Shown here: positions 36,609-44,579 of the stretch, piece after piece
Position numbering within the stretch: position 1 is the first letter of the stretch
How the letters are laid out: every line of letters begins with the position of its first letter
Assembly (NCBI GenBank): GCA_000337115.1
Contig: AOIR01000039.1
Coordinates: 1 to 64,000 of the forward strand
Direction of reading: 5' to 3'
Origin: Natrinema thermotolerans DSM 11552
GTDB lineage: Archaea > Halobacteriota > Halobacteria > Halobacteriales > Natrialbaceae
DNA length: 64,000 nucleotides
Made by a program: the position numbers and the translations under genes
Notes under the pieces: model-generated
What the model was told of the DNA's origin: nothing
Seen by the model: only the letters and a program-made list of their open reading frames with translations
Databases searched by the model: none

Positions 36609-37034
36609 ATGCGAACAGACCAAGCGACCACCGGTGAGACGCGACCGGCCACGACAGCCGACCGAGACATCGAGACGACCACCGTGACCGTCCGCTGTAC
36701 CGGTCACGTCCGGACCGCCGTCGGGACTCACGAACTCGAGTTTACCTTCGAGGGCAACCGACTACGGGACTTCCTCGAGGACTTCTTTGCCGAGTACGAC
36801 CTCGAGGACATGCTCATCGCCGAAACCGAGGCGGACGCGACCCACAGCGGCTGGGCCCCGGTGCCCGACGATCTGCCCGGGACCTGGCGCAAGAACCCCG
36901 AGGGCGACCAGACCAGGCCCTACGCTCGCGTCTGTGTCAACGGCCGCTTCAACGAACACCTCGGCGGATTCGAGACGGAACTCGACGAGGACGACCGCGT
37001 CGCCCTGATCTACCCGTTCATGTTCTGCTGTTGA
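36609..37034 (+). CDS. MoaD/ThiS-like beta-grasp protein ending in Cys-Cys
   Basis: 141 residues from ATG 36609. After a ~24-residue disordered start, TTTVTVRCTGHVRTAVGTHE, then LEFTFEGNRLRDFLEDFFAE and RVCVNGRFNEHLGGFETELD with DEDDRVALIYPFMFCC match the beta-grasp fold of MoaD/ThiS sulphur carriers, in which the last strand is followed by a C-terminal Gly-Gly used for adenylation. Here the tail is PFMFCC, Cys140-Cys141, so thiocarboxylate chemistry is impossible in the usual way. Long for the family (MoaD ~80) because of a ~35-residue insertion (HSGWAPVPDDLPGTWRKNPE). Confidence 0.72.
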   Translation: MRTDQATTGETRPATTADRDIETTTVTVRCTGHVRTAVGTHELEFTFEGNRLRDFLEDFFAEYDLEDMLIAETEADATHSGWAPVPDDLPGTWRKNPEGDQTRPYARVCVNGRFNEHLGGFETELDEDDRVALIYPFMFCC

Positions 37035-37079
37035 GACGGGTGTGGGGCCGCGACCCTCGACGGGGACCGGGACCATGGG

Positions 37080-37091
37080 CGAAGACGTTCG
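37080..37091. promoter_or_regulatory. NarO-type palindrome before the CGCGG gene
   Basis: CGAAGACGTTCG is a CGAA-N4-TTCG site whose centre (37085.5) is 44.5 bp before the ATG at 37130, the same distance as for the palindrome at 36558-36571. A weak TATA-like CTTAC follows at -27. Confidence 0.6.
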
Positions 37092-37129
37092 GCTCAGGCC
37101 TTACCCCCGTCGACGGCCGAGTGACGACT

Positions 37130-37435
37130 ATGACCGAAGACGTCTCCGGCGTCGAACCCGTGACCCGCGGCGAACACGACGCGTCCTGGTCGGCGAACCT
37201 CGAGGGGCCCGAACACGCGATGGACCGGGACCTCATCGTCGAACAGGCGAAAGACGCGATCGTGGCGACGACCGCCGGCTACCACGTCAACCTCGTCACC
37301 CACGGCGACCACGGCCACCCCGAGACCTACCTCTGGGACGAACTCGAGGCGGCCTTCGACGGCCTCCGGCTCGAGTACATCGATCAGTGTGGCTGTGGCG
37401 GCCACGTCACTCGCGCGCACGTCCTCGAGGAGTAG
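37130..37435 (+). CDS. CGCGG-motif protein ('rSAM-modified RiPP' family candidate)
   Basis: 101 residues from ATG 37130. The C-terminal segment reads YIDQCGCGGHVTRAHVLEE with C87-G-C-G-G-H92; the rest is acidic and His-rich (YHVNLVTHGDHGHPETYLWD). NCBI models call this group a putative radical-SAM-modified RiPP because of the CGCGG motif; the alternative is a small metal- or cofactor-binding protein. Own NarO-type promoter, 95 bp after the MoaD-like gene and next to the radical-SAM haem enzymes. Confidence 0.7.
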   Translation: MTEDVSGVEPVTRGEHDASWSANLEGPEHAMDRDLIVEQAKDAIVATTAGYHVNLVTHGDHGHPETYLWDELEAAFDGLRLEYIDQCGCGGHVTRAHVLEE

Positions 37436-37505
37436 ATCGACCGACGGCGACGGCCTTGCAAACGTCAGCCCGGCGGCTATTCGCTCCCGTTTCGTAGCGT
37501 CGCCG

Positions 37506-37655
37506 ATGCGTTCTCGCACGACCTCGATCGACGACCCGGTCACCTGTCGGCACTGCGGTACGGAAAACGAACACCTGTACACCTACTGTCGCCGCTGTAC
37601 TGGCCACCTGCCGGCGCGGCCCGACGCCCGACGCCGAGCCGGCGATCCGGATTGA
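37506..37655 (+). CDS. mini zinc-ribbon protein (49 aa)
   Basis: Reads MRSRTTSIDDPVTCRHCGTE then LYTYCRRCTGHLPARP. Four Cys in two CxxC pairs (CRHC, CRRC), a single zinc ribbon, with a basic C-terminal tail (ARRRAGDP). Haloarchaeal genomes have many such stand-alone zinc ribbons. Starts 70 bp after the CGCGG gene on the same strand; convergent with ahbC, whose stop is 36 bp away. Confidence 0.7.
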   Translation: MRSRTTSIDDPVTCRHCGTENEHLYTYCRRCTGHLPARPDARRRAGDPD

Positions 37656-37691
37656 ACGCCCGCCCGATCGTTTCCTTCGTCCGATTCCCCG

Positions 37692-38915
37692 TCAGTCGGC
37701 TCCAGCCCCGGCCGCGCCGCCGACGGCCGACCCCGTACCCGCGACCTCTTCGTCGGTGAGGTAACACTGCGGGTCCGGCGCGAACAGATCGCCCGTCGTC
37801 GCCAGCGCCCGCAGCCGCGACGCACCGCGACAGATCGACTTGTACTGACAGTCCGCGCACTTGCCGTTCAGCCGCTCCTCGCGGTTCCGTAGGGCCTTGA
37901 GCAACGGATTGGACTCGTCCTCCCAGATCTCGCCGAAGGGCCGGTCGCGGACGTTCCCGAGGCTGTAGCCCTGCCAGAACTGGGTGAGGTGGACGTTGCC
38001 CTGGTAGTCGACGTCGGCGATCCGCTCGCCGGTCGGATCGCCGCCGTTTCGCTCGAGGTAGTCGTAGACCGCCTGCGCCTTCGCCTCGCCGAACTCCTCA
38101 CGGGCGTACTCGACGAGGTAGGCCGCGTCGGCGTAGTTGCCCACGAGCAGGGTCTCGATCTCCTCGCCGCGGTCGTGGTACTCGAGCGTGAGGTCGGCGA
38201 CCTGCTTGACCGCCTCGCGTTTCTCCGCGGGGGAGAGGTCGGCGTCGACGATTTCGGCCCCGCGACCGCCGTAGTCCAGATGGTAGAAACAGAACCGGTC
38301 GAGGCCTTTCTCGGCCAGCAGGTCGACGACGCCCTCGAGATCGGGCGCGTTGGCCTCGGTGATCGTATAGCGCAGGCCGGTCTTGAGTCCGACCTCGAGG
38401 CAGTTCTCGATGCCGCGGACGGCGGCGTCGAACGCCCCTTCTTCGCCGCGGAACCGGTCGTTGCGCTCGGGGAGTCCGTCGACGGAGATCCCGGCGTACT
38501 GGAGCCCGGCGTCTTTCAGGGCCATGGCCTTCTCGCGGGTCAGCAACGTTCCGTTCGAGGATAGTACCGGGCGAACGCCCCGGTCGGCGGCGTAGCCGAC
38601 GAGTTCGATCAGGTCCTCGCGAACCAGCGGCTCGCCGCCGGAGAACAACAGGACGGGCGCGCCGAAGTCGGCGAGCTGGTCGATGAACGTCTTCGCCTCG
38701 GCCGTGGAGAACTCGCCGGTCGCGGCCTGGTTCTCCGCGCCGGCATAGCAGTGCGAACAGTAGAGGTTACACCGGCGGGTGGTGTTCCAGACGACGACCG
38801 GTCGGTGCTGTTTCTCGTCGGTGATCTGGGGCTTTTTCGACTCGTCGGCCGCGTCGTAGCGCAGCCCGTCGCCCTCGGCGTCGAGATCACAGAGCAGTTT
38901 GCTGATCGAGATCAC
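37692..38915 (-). CDS. ahbC: AhbC: radical-SAM didecarboxysiroheme deacetylase (Fe-coproporphyrin III synthesis)
   Basis: 407 residues. Removes the two acetate side chains of 12,18-didecarboxysirohaem in the oxygen-independent haem route of archaea and sulphate reducers. Starts MISISKLLCD, like known AhbC; the [4Fe-4S] site is WNTTRRCNLYCSHCYAGA (C49, C53, C56), followed by LLFSGGEPLV, SNGTLLTREKA, ISVDGLPERNDRFRG; the SPASM C-terminal cluster is in GKCADCQYKSICRG and DPQCYLTDEE. GTG start, overlapping the stop of the Htur_1727-family gene by 4 bp. Distinguished from PqqE-like maturases by the FWQGYSLGNVRDRPFGEIW segment shared with AhbC. Confidence 0.82.
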   Translation of the reverse strand: MISISKLLCDLDAEGDGLRYDAADESKKPQITDEKQHRPVVVWNTTRRCNLYCSHCYAGAENQAATGEFSTAEAKTFIDQLADFGAPVLLFSGGEPLVREDLIELVGYAADRGVRPVLSSNGTLLTREKAMALKDAGLQYAGISVDGLPERNDRFRGEEGAFDAAVRGIENCLEVGLKTGLRYTITEANAPDLEGVVDLLAEKGLDRFCFYHLDYGGRGAEIVDADLSPAEKREAVKQVADLTLEYHDRGEEIETLLVGNYADAAYLVEYAREEFGEAKAQAVYDYLERNGGDPTGERIADVDYQGNVHLTQFWQGYSLGNVRDRPFGEIWEDESNPLLKALRNREERLNGKCADCQYKSICRGASRLRALATTGDLFAPDPQCYLTDEEVAGTGSAVGGAAGAGAD

Positions 38916-39262
38916 AGGCTGTTCACCTCCGACGCGCCGGCCGTCTCCTTGTAGACGCGGGGTTCGTCGCTCCCGTCGTCATCGTCGTCGGCCTCCTCGT
39001 CCGGCCGCTCCTCGGCGTCGGCGGCCAATCCGCGCGTCGAGAACCGTTCGACCGACTCCGCCGGACAGACCCACAGATCGACGGCGTACCAGCCGAACAA
39101 CCGACCGGCGTGTTCGTGGGCTTCCGTCGCGCTGGCCGCGGCGACGCTGCCGACGTGGCGCATCGGATCGCCCGCCTCGTTGCGGACGAAGACCTCCCAC
39201 TGTGGCGTCGGGTTCCCGCGTTCGTCGCTGTCGACCGGGGCGCGGCGTGCTTTCTCGACCAT
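38912..39262 (-). CDS. Htur_1727-family, radical-SAM-partnered protein
   Basis: 116 residues from ATG 39262. Core: PQWEVFVRNEAGDPMRHVGS, VAAASATEAHEHAGRLFGWY, VDLWVCPAESVERFSTRG, then an acidic Asp/Glu-rich tail ending ASEVNSL. The family is known only as 'rSAM-partnered, Htur_1727', suggested to be a RiPP precursor. Its stop overlaps the ahbC start (GTGA), so it is coupled to ahbC and is more likely a subunit or accessory factor of haem synthesis than a modified peptide; that is my inference. Confidence 0.75.
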   Translation of the reverse strand: MVEKARRAPVDSDERGNPTPQWEVFVRNEAGDPMRHVGSVAAASATEAHEHAGRLFGWYAVDLWVCPAESVERFSTRGLAADAEERPDEEADDDDDGSDEPRVYKETAGASEVNSL

Positions 39263-39314
39263 GTCGATGTCTTCGGGACGAAAACGAAGGCCGTTGCGCG
39301 ACCTCCCAACACGC

Positions 39315-39324
39315 GGGAATTCCC
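39315..39324. promoter_or_regulatory. palindrome between ahbC operon and AhbD-type gene
   Basis: GGGAATTCCC, 10-bp perfect palindrome, in the 147-bp divergent promoter region. A near-match of the NarO motif, CGAACATCTTCC (39336-39347), lies just beyond but is imperfect and at a different distance from both starts. Confidence 0.3.
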
Positions 39325-39409
39325 CTCGGCCGGCCCGAACATCTTCCGGTCTTCCCGACCCGCGGGAACAGGAGCGGCGTTTTCGGTTCGACGGTCCCGA
39401 GACTCCGCC

Positions 39410-40549
39410 ATGCGCCCCGGCAATCTCGACACGTCCGAACGGCCGTTCGTCCTCATCTGGGAACTCACCCAGGCCTGTGGCCTCGCCTGTGACCACTGTC
39501 GGGCCGACGCCAAGCCCCAGCGCCACCCCGACGAACTCTCGACCGCCGAGGGGAAAGCGCTGCTCGAGGATGCGGCCGAGTTCGGCGACGGCCAGTTGGT
39601 CGTCCTCTCGGGCGGCGATCCGCTCGTCCGCGACGACGTTCCGGAGCTGATCGCCCACGGCGACGACCTCGGCCTGCGGATGACGATCACCCCCAGCGGG
39701 ACCGGCTCGCTGACCGCCGACCGGATCGAGGAGATGGCCGACGCGGGGCTCAAACGGATGGCCGTCAGCCTCGACGGGGCCTCGCCGGAGACCCACGACG
39801 CCTTCCGCGGCGAGGACGGCAGCTTCGAGGAGACGATCAGGGCCGTCGAGGACGCCCGCGAGGCCGGGCTGCCGGTCCAGGTCAACACCACCGTCTGCCA
39901 GCAGACGGTCGCGGAACTCCCCGCGATCCGGGACCTGCTGACCGAGATCGGGGCCGTCATGTGGAGCGTCTTCTTCCTCGTCCCCGTCGGTCGTGGACGG
40001 GTCCTCGAGCCGATCGCACCCGATCGGGCCGACGCGGTCATGGAGTGGCTCCACGAGGTCAGCGACACCGAACCGTTCGGGGTCAAGACGACCGAAGCGC
40101 CGCAGTACCGGCGGGTCGCGATGCAGCGACGAGCCGACGAAGACGAGGGCGTCCAGAGCGGCGGCCGACCCGGTCCGGGCGACGGGATCGAACGACGGAC
40201 GGGGATCGTCGCGGGCGACGGCTTCGCCTTCGTCAGCCACACCGGCGAGGTGTTCCCCTCGGGATTCCTGCCGGAGTCGGCCGGCAACGTCCGCGACCGA
40301 CCGGTCACGGAGCTGTATCGCGATTCAGAGCTGTTCCGCTCGCTTCGGGACCGGGACAACCTCTCGGGCAAGTGCGGGGCCTGTCCCTACCGCCACGTCT
40401 GTGGCGGCAGCCGCTCGCGCGCGTTCGCCCACACCGGCGACCCGCTCGCCAGCGACCCGCTCTGTCCGTTCGTTCCCGAGGGCTACGACGGCCCGCTCCC
40501 CTGGGACGACACCGAGGGCGACGCTCGAGGCGTCTCAACCGGCGACTGA
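39410..40549 (+). CDS. ahbD: AhbD-type radical-SAM/SPASM protein (haem synthase candidate)
   Basis: 379 residues from ATG 39410. PFVLIWELTQACGLACDHCR holds C23, C27, C30 for the [4Fe-4S] cluster; VVLSGGDPLVRDDVP, KRMAVSLDGASPETHDAFRG; C-terminal SPASM: SHTGEVFPSGFLPESAGNVR, GKCGACPYRHVCGGSRSRAF and DPLCPFVPEG. AhbD turns Fe-coproporphyrin III into haem b by radical decarboxylation. The sequence also matches the wider TIGR04053/BA_1875-type group, so AhbD itself is likely but not certain. Divergent from ahbC. The 415 bp after it (40550-40965) hold nothing I can support. Confidence 0.7.
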   Translation: MRPGNLDTSERPFVLIWELTQACGLACDHCRADAKPQRHPDELSTAEGKALLEDAAEFGDGQLVVLSGGDPLVRDDVPELIAHGDDLGLRMTITPSGTGSLTADRIEEMADAGLKRMAVSLDGASPETHDAFRGEDGSFEETIRAVEDAREAGLPVQVNTTVCQQTVAELPAIRDLLTEIGAVMWSVFFLVPVGRGRVLEPIAPDRADAVMEWLHEVSDTEPFGVKTTEAPQYRRVAMQRRADEDEGVQSGGRPGPGDGIERRTGIVAGDGFAFVSHTGEVFPSGFLPESAGNVRDRPVTELYRDSELFRSLRDRDNLSGKCGACPYRHVCGGSRSRAFAHTGDPLASDPLCPFVPEGYDGPLPWDDTEGDARGVSTGD

Positions 40550-40965
40550 TCGACACTCGTTCTCCGCGACGCGTGCTGTCCCCTACTCGAGGACCGCTAC
40601 CGGCGACTACAGAGAACAGGGGTCGAGAGAAGCGAGTCGGGGGCGGTCGCGGCCGCGGTATCGCCGCCACGAAACTGGCGACCATGGCTGACCGAACGAC
40701 CACTGTGACGCGTCGATCGTTCGACGCGGCGCGACCGTCGTCCGTGACGATGGCTCGGTGCTGCCGCACATCGACATACCGGTCGCGTTACCGATCGTAT
40801 TCGCGGGCACGCGGCGTCGAGTATGGATGGTGGGTGGCGGTCACCGGGGTCGCTCTCCGCTCCCGGTCGACCGCCCGCAGGGTCTCGCCGACGTCGCGTG
40901 CGATCGACCGTTGGGTAGGGACCCCCTTCGCCGTTCGGGCGAAGACGTTCGTCCGCGGGCGAGCG

Positions 40966-42807
40966 CTACTCGAGGACGACTAACGTGTCGCCCATGTCGA
41001 CGCTCTCGCCTTCCTCGACGGCGATCTGGGTGACGGTGCCGCCGCGAGAGGCGACGATGTCGTTTTCCATCTTCATGGCCTCGAGGACGACCAGCACGTC
41101 GCCGGCCGCGACCTCGTCGCCCTCCTCGACCTCGACGTCGAGGATCGTCCCCTGCATCTCGGCGTCGACGGTCTCGCCGTCGCCCTCGAGTTCGGCACCG
41201 CCGTCGTCGCCGCCGGAACCGCCCGCCGGCTCCGGTCGGCTGGCACCGCCGCTGGCCTCGACGTCGCCCGTCGGGATGGCTGGCGCACCGTGTTCCTCGA
41301 GTTCGACCTCGAAGCGCTTGCCGTTGACCTCGACGGTGAACTCGCGCTCGGTGGACTCCTCGTCGTCTTCACTGCCGCCGGAGCCGGTGTCGCCGCCCCA
41401 CTGCTCCTGGGCCTCCTCGATGCGGCTCTCGTCGAGTTCCTCGTCCAGGTACTTCGTCGTGTGCGTACTCGCGACGAACTCCTCGTCGGTGAGCATCAGT
41501 CGGTGGAACGGGATGATCGTCGGGATCCCCTCGATCTCGTACTCCCGTAGCGCGCGCAGCGAGCGCTCGATACACTCGTCGCGGTCCTCGCCCCAGACGA
41601 CGAGCTTGGCGATCATCGAGTCGTAGTCGGTGACGAGTTCATCGCCCTGTCGCAGGGCGTCGTCGAGCCGAACGCCGATCCCGCCCGGCGGGTCGTAGGT
41701 CTCGAGGGTCCCACCGGTCGCGGGCGCGAAGTCGTTGGCCGCGTTCTCGGCGTTGATACGGAACTCCATCGCGTGACCGTCGATGTCGACATCGTCCTGC
41801 TCGAAGTCGATTTCCTCGCCGGCGGCGACCTCGATCTGGCGCTTGACGATGTCGAGGCCGGTGATCTGCTCGGTGACCGTGTGTTCGACCTGAATGCGGG
41901 TGTTGACCTCGAGGAAGAAGAAGTTCGCGTCGGGGCCGAGCAGTTCGCCCGCCTCGCGGTCCTCCTCCTCGACGAGGAACTCGACGGTGCCGGCGTTGGT
42001 GTAGTCCGCGGCGGCGACGCCGCGACGGGCGGCCTCGCCGATCTTCTCGCGCAGTTCGTCCGAGAGCGCGGCCGACGGTCCCTCCTCGATGACCTTCTGA
42101 TGACGTCGCTGGAGCGAACAATCACGCTCGCCCAGATGGCGGACGTTGCCGTGTTCGTCCGCGAGGATCTGGACCTCGATGTGACGGGGCTGTTCGAGGT
42201 ACCGCTCGAGGTAGACCGAGTCGTTGTCGAAGTAGGCCTCGCCCTCGCGCTGGGCGCTCTCGAGTTGGTCTTCGACCTCGCTTTCGTCCCAGACGACCTT
42301 CATTCCGCGACCGCCGCCGCCACCTTCGGCCTTGATGGCGATCGGGTAGCCGTGTTTCTCGCCGAACTCCTTGACCTCCGCGGGCTCGGTGACGGGGTCG
42401 GTCGTCCCGGGGACGATCGGCACGTCGGCCTCGTTCATGATCGTCCGGGCCTTGGTCTTCTCGCCAAGCGACTCCATCGCATCGCTGGACGGGCCGATCC
42501 AGGTGATCCCCTCGGCGTCCTCGACCTTGCCCGCGAACTCGGCGTTCTCCGCGAGGAAACCGTAGCCGGGGTGGATGGCGTCGGCGTCGGCCTTCCGTGC
42601 GGCCTCGATGACCCCCTCGTGATCGAGATAGGAGTCGGCAGCCCGCGCCGGCCCCACGTTGTACGCTTCGTCCGCGTAGCGGGCGTGTCCCGAGTCCTTG
42701 TCCGCCTCGGAGTAGACGGCGACGGTCCCGATATTCAACTCCTCACACGCCCGCATGACGCGGACGGCGATCTCCCCGCGGTTCGCCACGAGAACCTTCC
42801 TGAACAT
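40966..42807 (-). CDS. pccA: acyl-CoA (acetyl-/propionyl-CoA) carboxylase biotin carboxylase + BCCP subunit
   Basis: 613 residues. Biotin carboxylase domain ~1-450 ([59 protein letters not shown]), Gly/Glu linker ~460-530, biotinyl domain to the end with the biotin Lys579 in [11 protein letters not shown]. Carboxylates biotin with HCO3- and ATP; PccB then transfers CO2 to propionyl-CoA. Together with pccX and pccB it makes the haloarchaeal enzyme. A TATA-like AGTAAGG is ~31 bp before the start. Confidence 0.93.
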   Translation of the reverse strand: MFRKVLVANRGEIAVRVMRACEELNIGTVAVYSEADKDSGHARYADEAYNVGPARAADSYLDHEGVIEAARKADADAIHPGYGFLAENAEFAGKVEDAEGITWIGPSSDAMESLGEKTKARTIMNEADVPIVPGTTDPVTEPAEVKEFGEKHGYPIAIKAEGGGGGRGMKVVWDESEVEDQLESAQREGEAYFDNDSVYLERYLEQPRHIEVQILADEHGNVRHLGERDCSLQRRHQKVIEEGPSAALSDELREKIGEAARRGVAAADYTNAGTVEFLVEEEDREAGELLGPDANFFFLEVNTRIQVEHTVTEQITGLDIVKRQIEVAAGEEIDFEQDDVDIDGHAMEFRINAENAANDFAPATGGTLETYDPPGGIGVRLDDALRQGDELVTDYDSMIAKLVVWGEDRDECIERSLRALREYEIEGIPTIIPFHRLMLTDEEFVASTHTTKYLDEELDESRIEEAQEQWGGDTGSGGSEDDEESTEREFTVEVNGKRFEVELEEHGAPAIPTGDVEASGGASRPEPAGGSGGDDGGAELEGDGETVDAEMQGTILDVEVEEGDEVAAGDVLVVLEAMKMENDIVASRGGTVTQIAVEEGESVDMGDTLVVLE

Positions 42808-42996
42808 TCCTGTGAGAACCGTCGGCAGGACCCTACCTTACTTTTTCGCAACGGGTTCGACAACGCGTCAGTTTTTGCCAGTTGACGACCCCGATCGCCG
42901 CCGATTCGAGTCGGACTCGGCGACCGCGATCCCTCACGGACCGGACCCATGCTAGTTATGGGCAATCGTTATCCGATCACGGACCCTGAATCAGGC

Positions 42997-44151
42997 ATGT
43001 CCGAGTTCGTACCCGGTCCGCTACAGACCCAGTCGGTACTCGAGGACCCCCTCTTGCTCATCGGTGCCGTGGGGCTGTTGCTCGTGGTGATCACGGTCTG
43101 GCAGATGGTCGAGATCGTCGACGCCTACGACCGGGCCGCACTGACCGTCTTCGGCGAGTATCGTAAACTGCTCGAGCCCGGGCTGAACATCGTGCCACCG
43201 TTCGTCTCCCGGATCTACACGTTCGACATGCGGACCCAGACGTTGGACGTGCCCCAGCAGGAGGCCATCACGCGGGACAACTCCCCGGTGACGGCCGACG
43301 CCGTCGTCTACATCCGGGTGATGAACGCCAAACGCGCCTTCCTCGAGGTCGACGACTACCAGCGCGCCGTCTCGAACCTGGCCCAGACCACGCTGCGGGC
43401 CGTGATCGGCGACATGGAACTCGACGACACCCTCTCCCGACGGGAGATGATCAACGAGCGGATCCGGACCGAACTCGACGAACCCACCGACGAGTGGGGT
43501 ATTCGAGTGGAGTCGGTCGAGGTCCGCGAGGTCACGCCCTCCGCGGGCGTCAAGGGGGCGATGGAGGAACAGACCTCCGCCGAGCGCCGCCGCCGTGCCA
43601 TGATCCTCGAGGCCCAGGGGGAACGCCGCAGCGCCGTCGAGAAAGCCGAAGGGGACAAGCAGTCGAACATCATCCGCGCACAGGGTGAAAAGCAGAGCCA
43701 GATCCTCGAGTCACAGGGCGACGCGATCTCGACCGTCCTCCGAGCGCGTTCGGCCGAGTCGATGGGCGAGCGCGCGGTCATCGACAAGGGGATGGAGACG
43801 CTGGCCGAGATCGGGCAAGGTGAATCGACGACCTTCGTCATGCCTCAGGAACTCACCTCGCTGGTCGGGCGCTACGGCAAGCACCTCTCGGGCAGCGACG
43901 TGAAGAAAAACGGCTCGGAACTCGACAGTCTCGAGTTCGACGACGAGACGCGCGAACTGATCGGGCTGGACGACATCGCGGACATCATCGGCGAGATCGA
44001 CGAACAGGCCGAGATGGACGTCGAGGCGATGGAACAGCAGGCCCAGGCGATCAAGGAAGGGCAGGACGTAGGCATGGATCCGGACGAGCCGATCACCATG
44101 TCCGAGACTGACGACGAACCGGAACCCGAACTGGGCTCGGACTCGGAATAG
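42997..44151 (+). CDS. SPFH/stomatin-type membrane protein
   Basis: 384 residues from the ATG at 42997 (MSEFVPGPLQTQ); the frame also opens at 42949, adding 16 non-conserved residues. One N-terminal membrane helix (LLIGAVGLLLVVITVWQMVE), the SPFH domain (AALTVFGEYRKLLEPGLNIV, VPPFVSRIYTFDMRTQTLDV), a coiled coil (RRAMILEAQGERRSAVEKAE, GEKQSQILESQGDAISTVLR), and an acidic tail. Stomatin homologues scaffold membrane microdomains and regulate proteases or channels. It sits between pccA and pccX on the opposite strand. Confidence 0.9.
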   Translation: MSEFVPGPLQTQSVLEDPLLLIGAVGLLLVVITVWQMVEIVDAYDRAALTVFGEYRKLLEPGLNIVPPFVSRIYTFDMRTQTLDVPQQEAITRDNSPVTADAVVYIRVMNAKRAFLEVDDYQRAVSNLAQTTLRAVIGDMELDDTLSRREMINERIRTELDEPTDEWGIRVESVEVREVTPSAGVKGAMEEQTSAERRRRAMILEAQGERRSAVEKAEGDKQSNIIRAQGEKQSQILESQGDAISTVLRARSAESMGERAVIDKGMETLAEIGQGESTTFVMPQELTSLVGRYGKHLSGSDVKKNGSELDSLEFDDETRELIGLDDIADIIGEIDEQAEMDVEAMEQQAQAIKEGQDVGMDPDEPITMSETDDEPEPELGSDSE

Positions 44152-44224
44152 CGCCGTCCGGTTCCGTCGGTGTAAGATCGCTCTTTCTGGCCGACTAACC
44201 GATCGAAAACGGGTCGTCGGACGC

Positions 44225-44578
44225 TTAGAACTGCTCGGTCCGTCCCGCTGCCGACCACGCGTCGGTCGGCGCGCCGCGGGGCACGCGGACGGTCCGGTGT
44301 TGCTGTGCGCGGACCCGGCCGGCGAAGGCCCACCGCTTGTCGTCCCACGTCTCCTCACCGTCGGCGGCGGCCGCGGCGGCCGCGAGCGCGTGGTCGTGGA
44401 GGTGGGCACCGATCGCAGCCGCGATGGCCGCGGCCTCCTCGTCGTCGGCGTCGTCGGGCAACTCGATCGAAACGTCGCCGGGCAGAGCCGCCTCGAGGCC
44501 CATCGACGCATCGTCGTCCCCCGCGCCGCCCGCGTCGGCGGCCCGGTCGTCGGCCGACGGCTGTTGCTGGGAGGTCAT
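44225..44578 (-). CDS. pccX: PccX, small subunit of propionyl-CoA carboxylase
   Basis: 117 residues: [40 protein letters not shown] and [20 protein letters not shown]. The helix [11 protein letters not shown] and the final WAFAGR match the haloarchaeal 'acc operon protein' PccX, known in Haloferax mediterranei to be required for propionyl-CoA carboxylase activity. Its ATG is adjacent to the pccB stop (1 bp), so it is translated with pccB. Confidence 0.85.
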   Translation of the reverse strand: MTSQQQPSADDRAADAGGAGDDDASMGLEAALPGDVSIELPDDADDEEAAAIAAAIGAHLHDHALAAAAAAADGEETWDDKRWAFAGRVRAQQHRTVRVPRGAPTDAWSAAGRTEQF

Positions 44579-44579
44579 G

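Noticed and set aside
39336..39347. CGAACATCTTCC as a third NarO-type site
   Set aside because: Last base of the core is wrong and its centre is 68.5 bp and 79.5 bp from the two starts, unlike the 44.5 bp of the other sites.
37692..40549. Reading the two radical-SAM enzymes as RiPP maturases
   Set aside because: The ahbC gene matches haem enzymes from its first residues to the SPASM region. The second enzyme is less certain, so this is kept as an alternative only for it.
40550..40965. Short frames in the gap between the AhbD-type gene and pccA
   Set aside because: None has haloarchaeal composition or any motif in either strand; treated as empty.
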